A stretch of DNA of 64,000 bases from Pseudarthrobacter phenanthrenivorans Sphe3 (GCF_000189535.1 NC_015145.1:930001-994000), one strand, 5' to 3'; counted from the first letter of the stretch, positions 1 to 9,648 are shown. Translations and numbers: made by a program. The notes: generated by a model from the letters alone, not told the origin.

Positions 1-1
1 T

Positions 2-1636
2 CTGCCCAGCCTGAATGCCCGGATCATCGACGAGGGGGTGGCCCGCGGGGACACGGACTTCATTTGGCGGACCGGCGCCGTGATGTTGCTGGTTGCCTTC
101 ATCCAGGTGGGGACCGCCATCGCCGGCGTCTACTTCGGGTCCCGGACGGCCATGGCCATGGGACGCGACCTGCGGCGAGGGGTATTCCGCAAGGTCACCA
201 GCTTTTCCGCCAAGGACGTCAACGCCTTCGGCGCCCCAACACTCATAACCCGCGGCACCAACGATGTGCAGCAGGTCCAGATGCTCGTGCTGATGGGCCT
301 GAACTTCATGGTGGCCACCCCCATCATGTGTGTGGGCGGCATCATCATGGCGCTCCGTGAGGACCTCAACCTCTCCTGGCTGGTCTGGGTTTCCGTGCCT
401 CTCCTGACCGTCGTGGTGGGCTACCTGGTGGTCCGGCTCATGCCTCTCTTCCGCTCCATGCAGAAGAAGATCGACCGCATCAACGCTGTGCTGCGCGAAC
501 AAATTATCGGCATCAGGGTGGTCCGCGCCTTCGTCCGGGAGCCGTATGAAACGGACCGCTTCGGTGAGGCCAACAAGGAACTGACAGACGTTTCGCTGAA
601 GATCGGTGCCCTGTTTGTCCTGATGTTCCCTGCCATCAGCATGATCCTCCACCTGTCCACAGCGGCCGTGCTGTGGTTCGGCGGGCAGCGGGTGGACGCC
701 GGTGAGATGCAGGTGGGCGCCCTCACGGCCTTCCTCCAGTACCTGCTCCAGATCCTCATCGCGGTCATGATGGGCACGTTCATGGCCATGATGATTCCCC
801 GTGCCTCGGTGTGCGCGGACCGCATCGGCGAGGTGCTCGCCGTCGAACCCTCCATCCACGATCCCGAACGTCCGGAGGCCCCCGGCACTTTGAGCGGGGT
901 GGTGGAATACCGCAACGTCAGCTTCGCCTACCCTGGTGCGGAGGCGCCCGTGCTGAGCAATATCAGCTTCACGGCGCGTCCCGGCCAGACCATCGCGATC
1001 ATTGGTTCCACAGGTGCGGGCAAGACATCCCTCCTGTCCCTCCTCCCACGGCTCTACGACCCCGCCGAGGGGGAGGTGCTGCTGGACGGCGTCCCGGTCA
1101 GCAGGATGGACCGCGCGGACATCACCCGGCGGGTGGCACTTGTGCCCCAGCGGCCCTACCTCTTCTCCGGCACCATCGAGCACAACCTCCGGTTCGGAAA
1201 GACCGAAGCCACGGACCAGGAGTTGTGGGAAGCCCTGCGCGTGGCCCAGGGCGATGAGTTCGTCCGGGCCAAGAAGAACGGACTGGATTCGCGGATCTCC
1301 CAGGGCGGTACCAACGTCTCCGGCGGCCAGCGCCAACGCCTGTGCATCGCCCGCGCGCTGGTAACCAAACCCCGCGTCTACCTTTTTGACGACTCTTTCT
1401 CTGCCCTGGACGTCGCCACGGATGCCCGGCTGCGTGCTGCGCTGAAGGGCATCACAGCGGACGCCACCGTGATCATCGTGGCCCAGCGGATCTCCACCAT
1501 TACCGACGCCGACCAGATCCTGGTCTTGGACAACGGCCGGATCGTGGACCGCGGAACCCATGAGGAACTGCTGGAAACGTCACCCACCTACCAGGAAATC
1601 GTTGAGTCGCAGCTCAGCGTGGAGGAAATGGCATGA
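2..1636 (+). CDS. ABC exporter half-transporter, TMD-NBD, degenerate-site subunit (5' end outside window)
   Basis: Multidrug/lipid-type ABC exporter half-molecule. The frame is open from the first bases of the window, so the N-terminus is missing and 544 residues are visible. The first two thirds are membrane segments of a type-1 exporter. The nucleotide-binding domain then shows Walker A GSTGAGKT (near base 1010), signature VSGGQRQR (near 1320) and Walker B LFDDSFSALD (near 1385). The residue after the Walker B Asp is Asp, not the catalytic Glu. This is typical of one partner in heterodimeric exporters such as TM287/288, LmrCD or BmrCD. Its stop overlaps the start of the next gene (ATGA), so the two subunits are translationally coupled. 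The exported substrate cannot be read from sequence. Confidence 0.93.
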   Translation: MPSLNARIIDEGVARGDTDFIWRTGAVMLLVAFIQVGTAIAGVYFGSRTAMAMGRDLRRGVFRKVTSFSAKDVNAFGAPTLITRGTNDVQQVQMLVLMGLNFMVATPIMCVGGIIMALREDLNLSWLVWVSVPLLTVVVGYLVVRLMPLFRSMQKKIDRINAVLREQIIGIRVVRAFVREPYETDRFGEANKELTDVSLKIGALFVLMFPAISMILHLSTAAVLWFGGQRVDAGEMQVGALTAFLQYLLQILIAVMMGTFMAMMIPRASVCADRIGEVLAVEPSIHDPERPEAPGTLSGVVEYRNVSFAYPGAEAPVLSNISFTARPGQTIAIIGSTGAGKTSLLSLLPRLYDPAEGEVLLDGVPVSRMDRADITRRVALVPQRPYLFSGTIEHNLRFGKTEATDQELWEALRVAQGDEFVRAKKNGLDSRISQGGTNVSGGQRQRLCIARALVTKPRVYLFDDSFSALDVATDARLRAALKGITADATVIIVAQRISTITDADQILVLDNGRIVDRGTHEELLETSPTYQEIVESQLSVEEMA

Positions 1637-3705
1637 GCCCCCGCAAGAAGGACTCCACGTCCATCCAGGAAACGCCAGGACGGGCCGCCGGTTCTCCCGC
1701 CGAGGACGCGGAGGTCCTGCAGGACGACGACTTCGTCGAGGAGGAATACACCCCCTCCGAAGCCGACGGGGACATGTTCGGCGGGATGCCGGCCAAGAAG
1801 GCCGAGCACTTCTGGCCCTCAGCCAAACGGCTGATGGGGTTGCTGAAGCCCGAAGCCCTGGGCATCTATGTGGTGGTGGCCATGGTGGTGGTGGCCGTGG
1901 TCCTGAACGTCATCGCCCCCAAGATCCTGGGCCAGGCCATGGACGTGATCTTCGCCGGCGTGGTAGGCAAGCAACTGCCCCCGGGCGTCAGCAAGGAACA
2001 GTTCGTGGACGGGCTGCGGCAACAGGGCCAGGACAACTTCGCGGACATGGTGACCCGGATGGAGCTGGTGCCCGGCACGGGCATCAACTTTGACAGGCTC
2101 ACCATGCTCATTGCGGTGGTCCTGCTCATGTATTTCGTGGCCAACATCTTCCTGTGGCTGCAGGGCTACGTGCTCAACCGGATCGTAATGAAGGTGATCC
2201 GCCGCCTCCGCGACGACACCGAGAAGAAGCTGAACCGGCTCCCGCTGAACTACTTTGACACCCGCCAGCGCGGCGACGTGCTATCGCGGGTGACGAACGA
2301 CGTCGACAACATCCAGCAGGCGCTCCAGCAGGCCTTCGCCCAGCTGATCAATTCGCTGCTGACCGTCATCGGCATCGTGATCATGATGTTCATCGTGTCC
2401 TGGCAGCTGGCCCTGATCGCGCTTGTTGCCCTTCCGCTCTCCGGGGTGGCGGCCGGCCTGATCGGAGTCCGCAGCCAGAAACTCTTTGCGGCGCAGTGGA
2501 AGAATACCGGGGCGCTGAACGGGCAGATCGAGGAGTCATTCTCCGGCCACGATCTGGTGCGCGTTTTCGGCCGGGACGCGGACATGCTGGAGCGGTTCGA
2601 AGAACGCAACGAGGCCCTCTACAAGGCCAGCTTCGGGGCGCAGTTTGTTTCCGGCATCATCTACCCGGTGATGCAGTTCGTGTCCTACCTCAGCTACGTG
2701 GGCATCGCTGTGGTGGGCGGACTCCGTGTGGCCTCGGGGTCCATGTCCCTGGGCGACGCCACCGCCTTCATCCAGTACTCCCGGGAGTTCACCCAGCCGC
2801 TGGGCCAGATGGCCGGCATGGCCAACATGCTGCAGTCCGGCGTGGCCTCGGCCGAGCGCGTTTTCGAATTCCTGGATGCAGACGAACAGGACGCCGAAAC
2901 CGCTACGGAACACCTGCCGGCCAAGACCGACGGCCACGTGGAGTTCAAGAACGTCACCTTCAGCTACACCGAGGACAAGGAGCTCATCGAGAACCTCTCC
3001 TTTACGGCGGAGCCCGGGAACACCGTGGCCATCGTGGGGCCCACCGGTGCGGGGAAGACCACCCTGGTGAACCTGGTCATGAGGTTCTACGAGCTCAACT
3101 CGGGCTCCATCCTGCTGGACGGCGTGGACATCACCCACCTCAGCCGGTCCGAGCTGCGGTCCAAGGTGGGCATGGTGCTGCAGGATGCCTGGCTGTTCGG
3201 CGGTTCCATCTATGAGAACATCCGCTACGGCAACCTGGACGCCACCGAGGACCAGGTGATGGCGGCGGCAAAGGCCACATTCGTGGACCGCTTTGTGCGC
3301 GCCCTGCCGGACGGCTACAACACCGTGATCGACGAGGAAGGCAACAACGTCAGCGCCGGCGAAAAGCAGCTGATCACCATTGCCCGCGCGTTCGTGGCCA
3401 ACCCTTCACTGCTGATCCTCGATGAGGCCACCAGTTCCGTTGACACCCGTACCGAACTGCTGGTGCAGAAGGCCATGGCAGCGCTCCGGACGGACCGCAC
3501 CAGCTTTGTCATTGCCCACCGGCTGTCCACCATCCGTGACGCAGATACCATCCTGGTGATGGAAAACGGCAAGATCGTGGAGCAGGGCAACCACAAGGTG
3601 CTCCTGGCTGCCGGGGGCGCGTACCACCGCCTGTACATGTCCCAGTTCGCCGGAGCCGATGCCGGGGAAGTGCCAGTGGATGATTCGACGGCGGTGCACA
3701 GTTGA
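1633..3705 (+). CDS. ABC exporter half-transporter, TMD-NBD, catalytic-Glu subunit
   Basis: Second half of the heterodimeric ABC exporter, 690 residues. A charged, acidic N-terminal tail of about 60 residues precedes six predicted membrane helices (roughly residues 75-390) and an NBD with Walker A GPTGAGKT and a canonical Walker B LLILDEATSSVD carrying the catalytic Glu. The ABC signature is VSAGEKQL instead of LSGGQ. Together with the Asp substitution in the partner's Walker B, this puts one degenerate and one competent ATP site in the dimer, as known for this family. A long insertion between the first two helices (residues about 105-150) probably faces outward. The start overlaps the upstream stop by four bases. 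Confidence 0.95.
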   Translation: MSPRKKDSTSIQETPGRAAGSPAEDAEVLQDDDFVEEEYTPSEADGDMFGGMPAKKAEHFWPSAKRLMGLLKPEALGIYVVVAMVVVAVVLNVIAPKILGQAMDVIFAGVVGKQLPPGVSKEQFVDGLRQQGQDNFADMVTRMELVPGTGINFDRLTMLIAVVLLMYFVANIFLWLQGYVLNRIVMKVIRRLRDDTEKKLNRLPLNYFDTRQRGDVLSRVTNDVDNIQQALQQAFAQLINSLLTVIGIVIMMFIVSWQLALIALVALPLSGVAAGLIGVRSQKLFAAQWKNTGALNGQIEESFSGHDLVRVFGRDADMLERFEERNEALYKASFGAQFVSGIIYPVMQFVSYLSYVGIAVVGGLRVASGSMSLGDATAFIQYSREFTQPLGQMAGMANMLQSGVASAERVFEFLDADEQDAETATEHLPAKTDGHVEFKNVTFSYTEDKELIENLSFTAEPGNTVAIVGPTGAGKTTLVNLVMRFYELNSGSILLDGVDITHLSRSELRSKVGMVLQDAWLFGGSIYENIRYGNLDATEDQVMAAAKATFVDRFVRALPDGYNTVIDEEGNNVSAGEKQLITIARAFVANPSLLILDEATSSVDTRTELLVQKAMAALRTDRTSFVIAHRLSTIRDADTILVMENGKIVEQGNHKVLLAAGGAYHRLYMSQFAGADAGEVPVDDSTAVHS

Positions 3706-4160
3706 GCGCCCACGGGGGCCGGAGCATCGAGGTGCTGGTCCCCATGCGCTGGGGAGACATGGACGCCTATGGGCACATCAACAACGTCCAAATTGTCCGC
3801 ATGCTGGAGGAAGCCCGCATCGCTGCCTTCGGCCCGCCTAGGGGCGCGGGTCTGCCCGGCATCGAACCGCACGTCTCCCTGTTCAACGACGTGCCGGACG
3901 GCACCATGGCGCTGGTGGTGGACCACAAAATCCGCTACGTGCGCACCCTGGAGTACCGCAACGTGCCCGCCGTGGTCCAGGTCTGGATCGGTGCAGTAAA
4001 GGGCGCCAGCTTTGACATCCACTACCTGGTCCAGGACCCGGTTACGGGGGAGGCCTGCGTCAAAGCCAGCAGCCACCTGGCGTTCGTGGACGAAGCCACT
4101 GGCAGGGTCCAGCGGCTCACGCCCATTCAAAAGGACCGGCTGGCCCCGTACAGGCACTAA
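3702..4160 (+). CDS. Hotdog-fold acyl-CoA thioesterase (4HBT family)
   Basis: A 152-residue protein of the 4-hydroxybenzoyl-CoA thioesterase type, which hydrolyses acyl-CoA in the cytosol. The family motif is clear near the N-terminus: MRWGDMDAYGHINN, with the Asp and following residues that form the active site in this fold. The length matches single-domain hotdog enzymes that work as dimers or tetramers. The chosen TTG start shares bases with the TGA stop of the exporter gene, so coupling is likely. ATG codons slightly downstream (MRWGD, MDAYG) would remove part of the conserved motif and are less likely. The acyl substrate is unknown. Confidence 0.88.
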   Translation: MSAHGGRSIEVLVPMRWGDMDAYGHINNVQIVRMLEEARIAAFGPPRGAGLPGIEPHVSLFNDVPDGTMALVVDHKIRYVRTLEYRNVPAVVQVWIGAVKGASFDIHYLVQDPVTGEACVKASSHLAFVDEATGRVQRLTPIQKDRLAPYRH

Positions 4161-4226
4161 GCCCCTGTACAGGACCGGCCGGACATACTGGACTGGAACC
4201 ACCACCAACATGAAAGGGAAAGCCAG

Positions 4227-4484
4227 ATGGCCAAGAACAAAACCCGCGTCGCCAGGAAGAAGAAGACCTGGAAAGAGATGTCCACGTCTTCCAAGATCGG
4301 CACCATCCTGGTAGGCATCGTCCAGGTATCGCTGCTGGTGGCAGCACAGCGTGACATCTCCAAGCGCCCGGCCGCCCTCATTAACGGGCCCAAGGCTGCC
4401 TGGCGCGCCGCATCCTTTATCAACTTCGTCGGTCCCGTGGGCTACTTCACCTTCGGCCGGAAGCGGGGAGCCGGAGCCAAATAG
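4227..4484 (+). CDS. Small membrane protein, PLDc_N-like
   Basis: An 85-residue protein with a very basic N-terminus (MAKNKTRVARKKK), a hydrophobic segment at about residues 26-43 and a second short one ending in NFVGPVGYFTFGRKR. The tail resembles the PLDc_N domain found at the start of cardiolipin synthases and in stand-alone small membrane proteins, where its role is unknown. The ribosome site AAAGGGA lies a few bases before the ATG. It is 66 bases after the thioesterase and directly before a strong hairpin, so it probably ends that operon. Confidence 0.8.
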   Translation: MAKNKTRVARKKKTWKEMSTSSKIGTILVGIVQVSLLVAAQRDISKRPAALINGPKAAWRAASFINFVGPVGYFTFGRKRGAGAK

Positions 4485-4498
4485 GGAGCCGGGCGGGC

Positions 4499-4533
4499 CA
4501 AGCTGGATGGCCGTTGAGCGGCCATCCAGCTTG
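4499..4533 (+). terminator. Intrinsic hairpin after the exporter operon
   Basis: Perfect 15-bp inverted repeat, arms CAAGCTGGATGGCCG (4499-4513) and its complement (4519-4533), with the 5-base loop TTGAG. There is no long T run, which is common in high-GC actinobacteria. It separates the exporter operon from the restriction genes. Confidence 0.75.
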
Positions 4534-4552
4534 ACCCTGTAAATTTGAATGC

Positions 4553-6784
4553 ATGACCCCCGCCTCCACTGCTGCCATGACCCGCGCCCTCGGCATCTCA
4601 CGGGAGATCGAGGATGCGGCGTGGTTCGTGCTCGGTCCGGGCCTGCTGGGGAAGCCCTCAGCGCTGGACGGACGGACCCAGACCTGGACATCGGAGGCGG
4701 CGGCCGAGCTGCTGGAGAGACTGGAACGGGGGACGCCGGACCCCAAGGCTCCCATGATGACCAACCTGCGGCAGAACCTGGACGGCGCGTCCCGCGAAGC
4801 GAAGCAGCTTGCCGTCGAGCTGCTCTTCCTGCAGTCACTGCCGCTGGCCCACGAGGTGAAGTCGCTGAAGGTCAAGCGTGCCCGCGTTGCCGAGGCCGCG
4901 TCCTGGCTTGAGCCTCCGCTGGAGCTGCCCGAAGAGCTGTATCAGGGCATGACAGACCACGGCGTCATCAGGGACCGCACGGCGGAGTTCAACTGGACCA
5001 TCTGGGACCACCTGAAATGGCTGTGCCGGTTCGTGCAGCATGTGGACCAGCAGCCCACCGCCGCCATCACGGCAGCCCTCCAGGATCCGCTGGAATTCCA
5101 CCGGCTTGCCGCTGCCGCACCGGATGACCAGCCTGCCATCCGCCGCAGCATCGAGTTCCTCGCCTGGCCCAGCTACTTCGAGCCAGTGGTGGCGGACGTG
5201 GAACGGCAGGAGATCAGGGACGCCTTCGCCTCCCTGGTGGGCGGTGCGAAGGGCGACAGCGAAGAGGACATCACCGCGGACATCCACCGCATCCGGCTCC
5301 ACTTGGATGAGCAGGCCGGCCAGCGCATCGACTGGTACGCCCGGCAACTCGTCAGCCAGTGGCGCAAAGTGGGCGACCCGGGCCACCGTGCCTGGCTGCT
5401 GCGGACCCACGGCGACAACACCGAGCTCCTCACCGCGTGGCAGGCCGAGGAGAAGGTGACGCTCGACGTCGAGCACCTCCGCCTGCTCGACCCGGGCGTG
5501 ACGGCAGGGCTGGTGCAGCACGCCGTGGACGAGGACTACAAGCACCTCGGGTATGTGGAGCGCGAGGACACCAAGACGGCAGTCTTTGCCTTCCTCACCG
5601 TCATGAAGCCCGGCGACCTGGTGCTGTACCAGCACGCCGGAACGGTCCGCCTGGGCGGGGTGCTGGGCGAACCGGACTACAACGACGACAACCGGCGGCT
5701 GCGCCGCAAGGTGCGCTGGTTCGACGAAGGCCACGCCACCGCAAGCCTGCCCCGGCACGTCCAGCGGCAGCTGGCCACCGCCGGCATCGTGGTGGATGTG
5801 ACGCGTGTGCTGCAGGCCCTGCAGGCACTGCTCCCTCCCGAGGCGGAAACCGAGCCCGACGGCGACGCTGAAGCGGCCGCCGTCGTACCTCCCGTCCAGG
5901 AGGGCTTCCGCCCGTTGACGCGCGAGTTCGCGGACTCGCTGCATATGGACCTGGAACCGCTCCAGGAGATCGCCGAGCTGCTGGAGGAGAACCGGCAGCT
6001 GGTCCTGTACGGGCCGCCGGGCACCGGGAAGACCTACCTGGCCAAGCACCTGGCCGCCGAGCTAGCGGACGACACCACGGACGAGCGGGTCAAACTGGTC
6101 CAGTTCCACCCCTCCTACGCCTACGAGGACTTCTTCGAGGGCTACCGGCCGGACAAGACGGACGACGGCCAGGTGTCCTTCAAACTGGTGGCCGGACCGT
6201 TGCGCCGCCTGGCGGAAGAGGCCGCCAAGCCCGGCAACGAGAAGAAGCCGTACTTCCTCATCATTGACGAGATGAACCGCGCCAACCTGGCCAAGGTGTT
6301 CGGCGAGCTGTACTTCCTGCTGGAATACCGGGACGACCGGATCTACCTCCAGTACAGCCCCAACGAGCCGTTCACGCTGCCGGACAACCTCTACATCATC
6401 GGCACCATGAACACTGCCGACCGCTCCATCGCCATGATGGACGCAGCCATCCGGCGCCGGTTCTCCTTCATCGAGCTGCACCCGCAGACGGAACCTGTGA
6501 AGGGTTCGCTGCTGCGGTTCCTGCAGGCCCGGCAGCTGGACGCCACCCCCGCCCTGCTGCTGGATGCCCTGAACGCAGCGATCGACGAGTGGGACCGCGA
6601 CCTGATGATCGGGCCGTCCTACTTCATGAAGCCCGCCGCGCAGACTCCCGCCGGGCTGCGGCGGATCTGGAAGTACGAGCTTATGCCGCTGCTGGAGGAG
6701 CATTACCACGGCCAGCTCACCCGGGCGCAGCTGGAGGAGCGCTTCGGGTTGGACCAGCTGCTGGGACGCCTTGCAGGGCGCTGA
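4553..6784 (+). CDS. McrB-like AAA+ ATPase of a modification-dependent restriction system
   Basis: A 743-residue protein. Residues from about 465 onward form an AAA+ domain of the McrB type: Walker A YGPPGTGKT (near residue 486), Walker B FLIIDEMNRANLAKVFGEL (near 570) and the McrB-type sensor MNTADRSIAMMD (near 619). In McrBC this motor uses GTP to drive translocation and activates the McrC nuclease. The long N-terminal half (about 1-330) is not one I recognise. Residues about 345-430 (AVFAFLTVMKPGDLVLYQHAG onward) look like a PUA/EVE-type fold that could read modified bases. The ATG has no Shine-Dalgarno, but TAAATT sits 7 bases upstream, so a leaderless transcript is plausible. It overlaps the next gene by 14 bases. 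Confidence 0.88.
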   Translation: MTPASTAAMTRALGISREIEDAAWFVLGPGLLGKPSALDGRTQTWTSEAAAELLERLERGTPDPKAPMMTNLRQNLDGASREAKQLAVELLFLQSLPLAHEVKSLKVKRARVAEAASWLEPPLELPEELYQGMTDHGVIRDRTAEFNWTIWDHLKWLCRFVQHVDQQPTAAITAALQDPLEFHRLAAAAPDDQPAIRRSIEFLAWPSYFEPVVADVERQEIRDAFASLVGGAKGDSEEDITADIHRIRLHLDEQAGQRIDWYARQLVSQWRKVGDPGHRAWLLRTHGDNTELLTAWQAEEKVTLDVEHLRLLDPGVTAGLVQHAVDEDYKHLGYVEREDTKTAVFAFLTVMKPGDLVLYQHAGTVRLGGVLGEPDYNDDNRRLRRKVRWFDEGHATASLPRHVQRQLATAGIVVDVTRVLQALQALLPPEAETEPDGDAEAAAVVPPVQEGFRPLTREFADSLHMDLEPLQEIAELLEENRQLVLYGPPGTGKTYLAKHLAAELADDTTDERVKLVQFHPSYAYEDFFEGYRPDKTDDGQVSFKLVAGPLRRLAEEAAKPGNEKKPYFLIIDEMNRANLAKVFGELYFLLEYRDDRIYLQYSPNEPFTLPDNLYIIGTMNTADRSIAMMDAAIRRRFSFIELHPQTEPVKGSLLRFLQARQLDATPALLLDALNAAIDEWDRDLMIGPSYFMKPAAQTPAGLRRIWKYELMPLLEEHYHGQLTRAQLEERFGLDQLLGRLAGR

Positions 6785-8015
6785 CCCGAGAGGCCGCGTC
6801 CGGCACCTGGTGCTGGATGAGCTGTCCCGCGGCATCGTGGAACGGCTGGACCCTGCCAGCGCCTCGTTCCTGAACTCCAGCGGCCTCGCCAAGGTCTCGC
6901 CGCTGGGCCTGGGCCTGTACCGCATTGAGCCGGCAGGCAAAGTGGGGTCGGTGCGGACCTCCACCGTGCAGTTGGACGTCCGTCCCAAGGACCGCTTGGG
7001 TCTCAGCCGGCTCCTGTTCCTGCTGGGCTACGCCGGCGAGCAGGGGTTCCGCCCCGATTCCGTGGCCGCCTCGGAGGACCGGGAGCTGTGGGGTGCGCTG
7101 GCTGAATCGCTGGCACAGCTGGCCGAACGGGCGCTGGGGCGCGGCGTGTTGCAGGGCTACCTCACGGTGGATGAATCATTGCGGACGGTCAAGGGCAGGA
7201 TCCGGATCTCGGACCAGATCTCCCGGCGGCCGGGCATGCTGGTGCCCCTGGAGGTGTCCTATGACGAGTTCACCGAGGACATCGCCGAGAACCGGATCCT
7301 GCGGGCTGCGCTGGAACGGATGGGCCAGGTTCCGCGCGTGCGGCCGGAGGTGCTGGCCCGGCTGCGCCAGCTCAAGGGAAAGCTCGACGCCGTCACTTGC
7401 CTTCCAGCCGGCGCGCCGCTGCCGCCGTGGCAAGCCACCCGGATGAACGTCCGCTACCACGCCGTCCTGCGCCTGGCTGAGCTCATCCTGCGCAACGCCT
7501 CGGCCGAAGCCGGCGAAGGCAGCCAGCAGACTGCCTCATTCGTGGTGGACATGGAGCAGGTTTTCGAGGACTTCGTGGGCACGGCGCTGCGTGAAGCGAT
7601 GGCCGAATATCCGGGGGAGCTCCGGCTCCAGTACAACGCACTCCTGAGCGAGGCCGTGAACGATGCGGACAGGCTTTCGGTGCGCCCCGACGCCGTTCAC
7701 CTGCTCGGCGGGCGGCCGGTGGTGGTTTACAACACCAAGTACAAGGCGGCGGCCGATCCCGGCGCCTCCCTGACCGCAGACCACTACCAAATGCTCGCCC
7801 ACTGCACGGCGCTGGCTGTTCCCACCGCCTGGCTTGTCTACGCGGGGTCCGGCGAGATGAAACTCCGCCGTATCCTCAACACCGATATCGACATTGTGGA
7901 GTTTCCCGTGGACCTGTCCCGGCCGCCGTCGGAAATCCTTGGAGCGATCCGCGAGCTGGCCCGGCAATCCTGGGGCGAGGTTGTAAGGGCCGCTAGACCG
8001 GCACCCGGAACGTAA
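6771..8015 (+). CDS. McrC-like nuclease subunit, atypical active site
   Basis: A 414-residue McrC-family protein and partner of the upstream McrB-like motor. The family PD-(D/E)xK core is visible as VRPDAVHLLGGRPVVVYNTKYK: Asp307 is present and Lys323 is present, but the second acidic position, which I expect to be Asp in McrC (DTKYK), is Asn321. The conserved FVVDMEQVFEDFV helix precedes it. Asn may weaken metal binding or may be a tolerated variant of the motif. The TTG start overlaps the McrB-like gene. A later GTG is possible, since the first ten residues are not conserved in any way I can recognise. The 3' end overlaps the histidine kinase gene on the other strand by 23 bases. Confidence 0.87.
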   Translation: MQGADPRGRVRHLVLDELSRGIVERLDPASASFLNSSGLAKVSPLGLGLYRIEPAGKVGSVRTSTVQLDVRPKDRLGLSRLLFLLGYAGEQGFRPDSVAASEDRELWGALAESLAQLAERALGRGVLQGYLTVDESLRTVKGRIRISDQISRRPGMLVPLEVSYDEFTEDIAENRILRAALERMGQVPRVRPEVLARLRQLKGKLDAVTCLPAGAPLPPWQATRMNVRYHAVLRLAELILRNASAEAGEGSQQTASFVVDMEQVFEDFVGTALREAMAEYPGELRLQYNALLSEAVNDADRLSVRPDAVHLLGGRPVVVYNTKYKAAADPGASLTADHYQMLAHCTALAVPTAWLVYAGSGEMKLRRILNTDIDIVEFPVDLSRPPSEILGAIRELARQSWGEVVRAARPAPGT

Positions 8016-9648
8016 ACGTGGTTCCCTCGCCCAGGGTGCTGTGAACGGCGATGGTTCCGCCGTGGGCGTCGATGATCGCCTTGCTGATGGGCAGGCCCAG
8101 TCCCACGCCGGGGATCGCGGTACGCCGGACGGTGCTGGCACGGAAGAACTTGGCGAACACCTCGGATGCGTCCTCGGGGCTCATTCCCATGCCGGTGTCG
8201 GTCACCCGGCACTCAAGGTGCCCGTCCTCCTGTGCCAGCGTGACCAGCACCCGGCCGCCGCCGGGAGAGTATTTGATGGCGTTGGACACCAAATTGTCCA
8301 GGACCTGGGAGATCCTGGCTCCGTCCACATGGGCCTCGAGGCGGTCCGGGGTATCTGCTTTCAGCACCAGTCCGGCCGCCGCGGCACGCGGCTGCGCCGA
8401 AGAGACACTGGACCGTACCAGCTCTGCGACGTCCACTGTCTGGGGCGTGACGATCAGCTGGCCGTTGCGGCTGGCGAGGAGGTCCGAAACCAGGGTCAGA
8501 AGGCGTTCAGAGTTCCTGCGAATGATCTCGAGCATGTCGCGTTGCGATTCGTCCGGCTCGTCCGCGAGGAGGATTTCCACGTAGCCCAGGATGGAGGTCA
8601 GCGGGGTCCGGAACTCGTGGGAGACGCTGGAGACGAAGTCGTCCTTCGCGGCCAGGGCATTCACCAGGTCTGTCACATCGCTGAAGGCGATGACTGAACC
8701 CGCGAACGCGCCGTCGTCGTCGGTCATGGCCCGGGCGGTGGTCACCACGGCCCGCTGGCCGCTTCCGGAACCCAGCCATACCAGGTAGTCGGTGAAGGTT
8801 TCACCCAGGACGGCCCGGCGGACCGGGCGCTCCTCCACCGGAACGGGCGTCTTCCGGTCCGGGCCGAACACCAGCAGCTGGGACTCGTTGGGATCGGCAA
8901 TGTCACGCGGGCGGGCAAGTTCGTGGTTGGCCCGCTGCTTGCGGTTCATCAGGATGTCGTGGCCGCCCGCATCCACGGCCAGGACGCCCAGGTGCACAGT
9001 GTCCAGGACTGTGTTCAGCAGTGACTCCTGCCGCTGGCTTGCACGCAGGCTGGCCTGCAGCAGCTCATCCTTCTCCTCAAGTTCGCGCTGCTGCCGCATC
9101 ATGCTGTGGGTAAGGACGCTTACGGACACGCCGATGCCAAGCATCATCACCGGGAGCAGGAGTGAACGCGCCAGGTCCTGGGGCGTGAGGTTCCCTTTCA
9201 GCAGCAGCGGGACCCAGATGATGGCAAGCGGGCCCAGGAATGAAAGCCATAACGCTGCCCGCGGGTAGTACCCGGAGGCGCACAACCAAATCACCGGGAA
9301 GACGGCAAGGAGGCTGATGCCAAGCAGGCTGTCCTGCCCGCCCTCCCTGCCAACCCCGATGGAGATGAAGTCCAGGAGCGGAATTGCCAGGAAGCTCGTG
9401 TAGGGCAGGCGGTCCCAGGGCACCAGGTAGCAGAGGGCCATGATGGCGAGCTGGGAGATGACGAACGTGGCGAAGAACGGGTTGTTCATGGTGCCGGGGA
9501 AAAAGGCCAGGACAAGGAACACGGTCAGCAGCGTGGTGACAAACAGCGGCATCTGGCTCAGTGCCACCCGGTCTGTCAGCCGGTACTCATGAAACGGACG
9601 CTTGAAAAACCGCAGCCTGCCCGATGACCAGGTTGCCGGATCAGCCAT
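7993..9648 (-). CDS. Membrane-bound sensor histidine kinase with PAS domain
   Basis: A 551-residue sensor kinase. The N-terminal 190 residues hold several membrane helices with short loops, so the sensed signal may be in the membrane. A coiled segment (about 170-200, REL/EEK/LLQ) leads to a PAS-like domain (about 205-320). HisKA follows with the H-box SVSHEFRTPLTSI, putting the phosphorylated residue at His344. The ATPase domain shows N-box DNLVSNAIKYS, G1 DTGMGMSPED and G2 GLGLPISKAI. It is divergent from an OmpR-type regulator 94 bases away, its likely partner. Its end overlaps the McrC-like gene. Confidence 0.94.
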   Translation of the reverse strand: MADPATWSSGRLRFFKRPFHEYRLTDRVALSQMPLFVTTLLTVFLVLAFFPGTMNNPFFATFVISQLAIMALCYLVPWDRLPYTSFLAIPLLDFISIGVGREGGQDSLLGISLLAVFPVIWLCASGYYPRAALWLSFLGPLAIIWVPLLLKGNLTPQDLARSLLLPVMMLGIGVSVSVLTHSMMRQQRELEEKDELLQASLRASQRQESLLNTVLDTVHLGVLAVDAGGHDILMNRKQRANHELARPRDIADPNESQLLVFGPDRKTPVPVEERPVRRAVLGETFTDYLVWLGSGSGQRAVVTTARAMTDDDGAFAGSVIAFSDVTDLVNALAAKDDFVSSVSHEFRTPLTSILGYVEILLADEPDESQRDMLEIIRRNSERLLTLVSDLLASRNGQLIVTPQTVDVAELVRSSVSSAQPRAAAAGLVLKADTPDRLEAHVDGARISQVLDNLVSNAIKYSPGGGRVLVTLAQEDGHLECRVTDTGMGMSPEDASEVFAKFFRASTVRRTAIPGVGLGLPISKAIIDAHGGTIAVHSTLGEGTTFTFRVPV

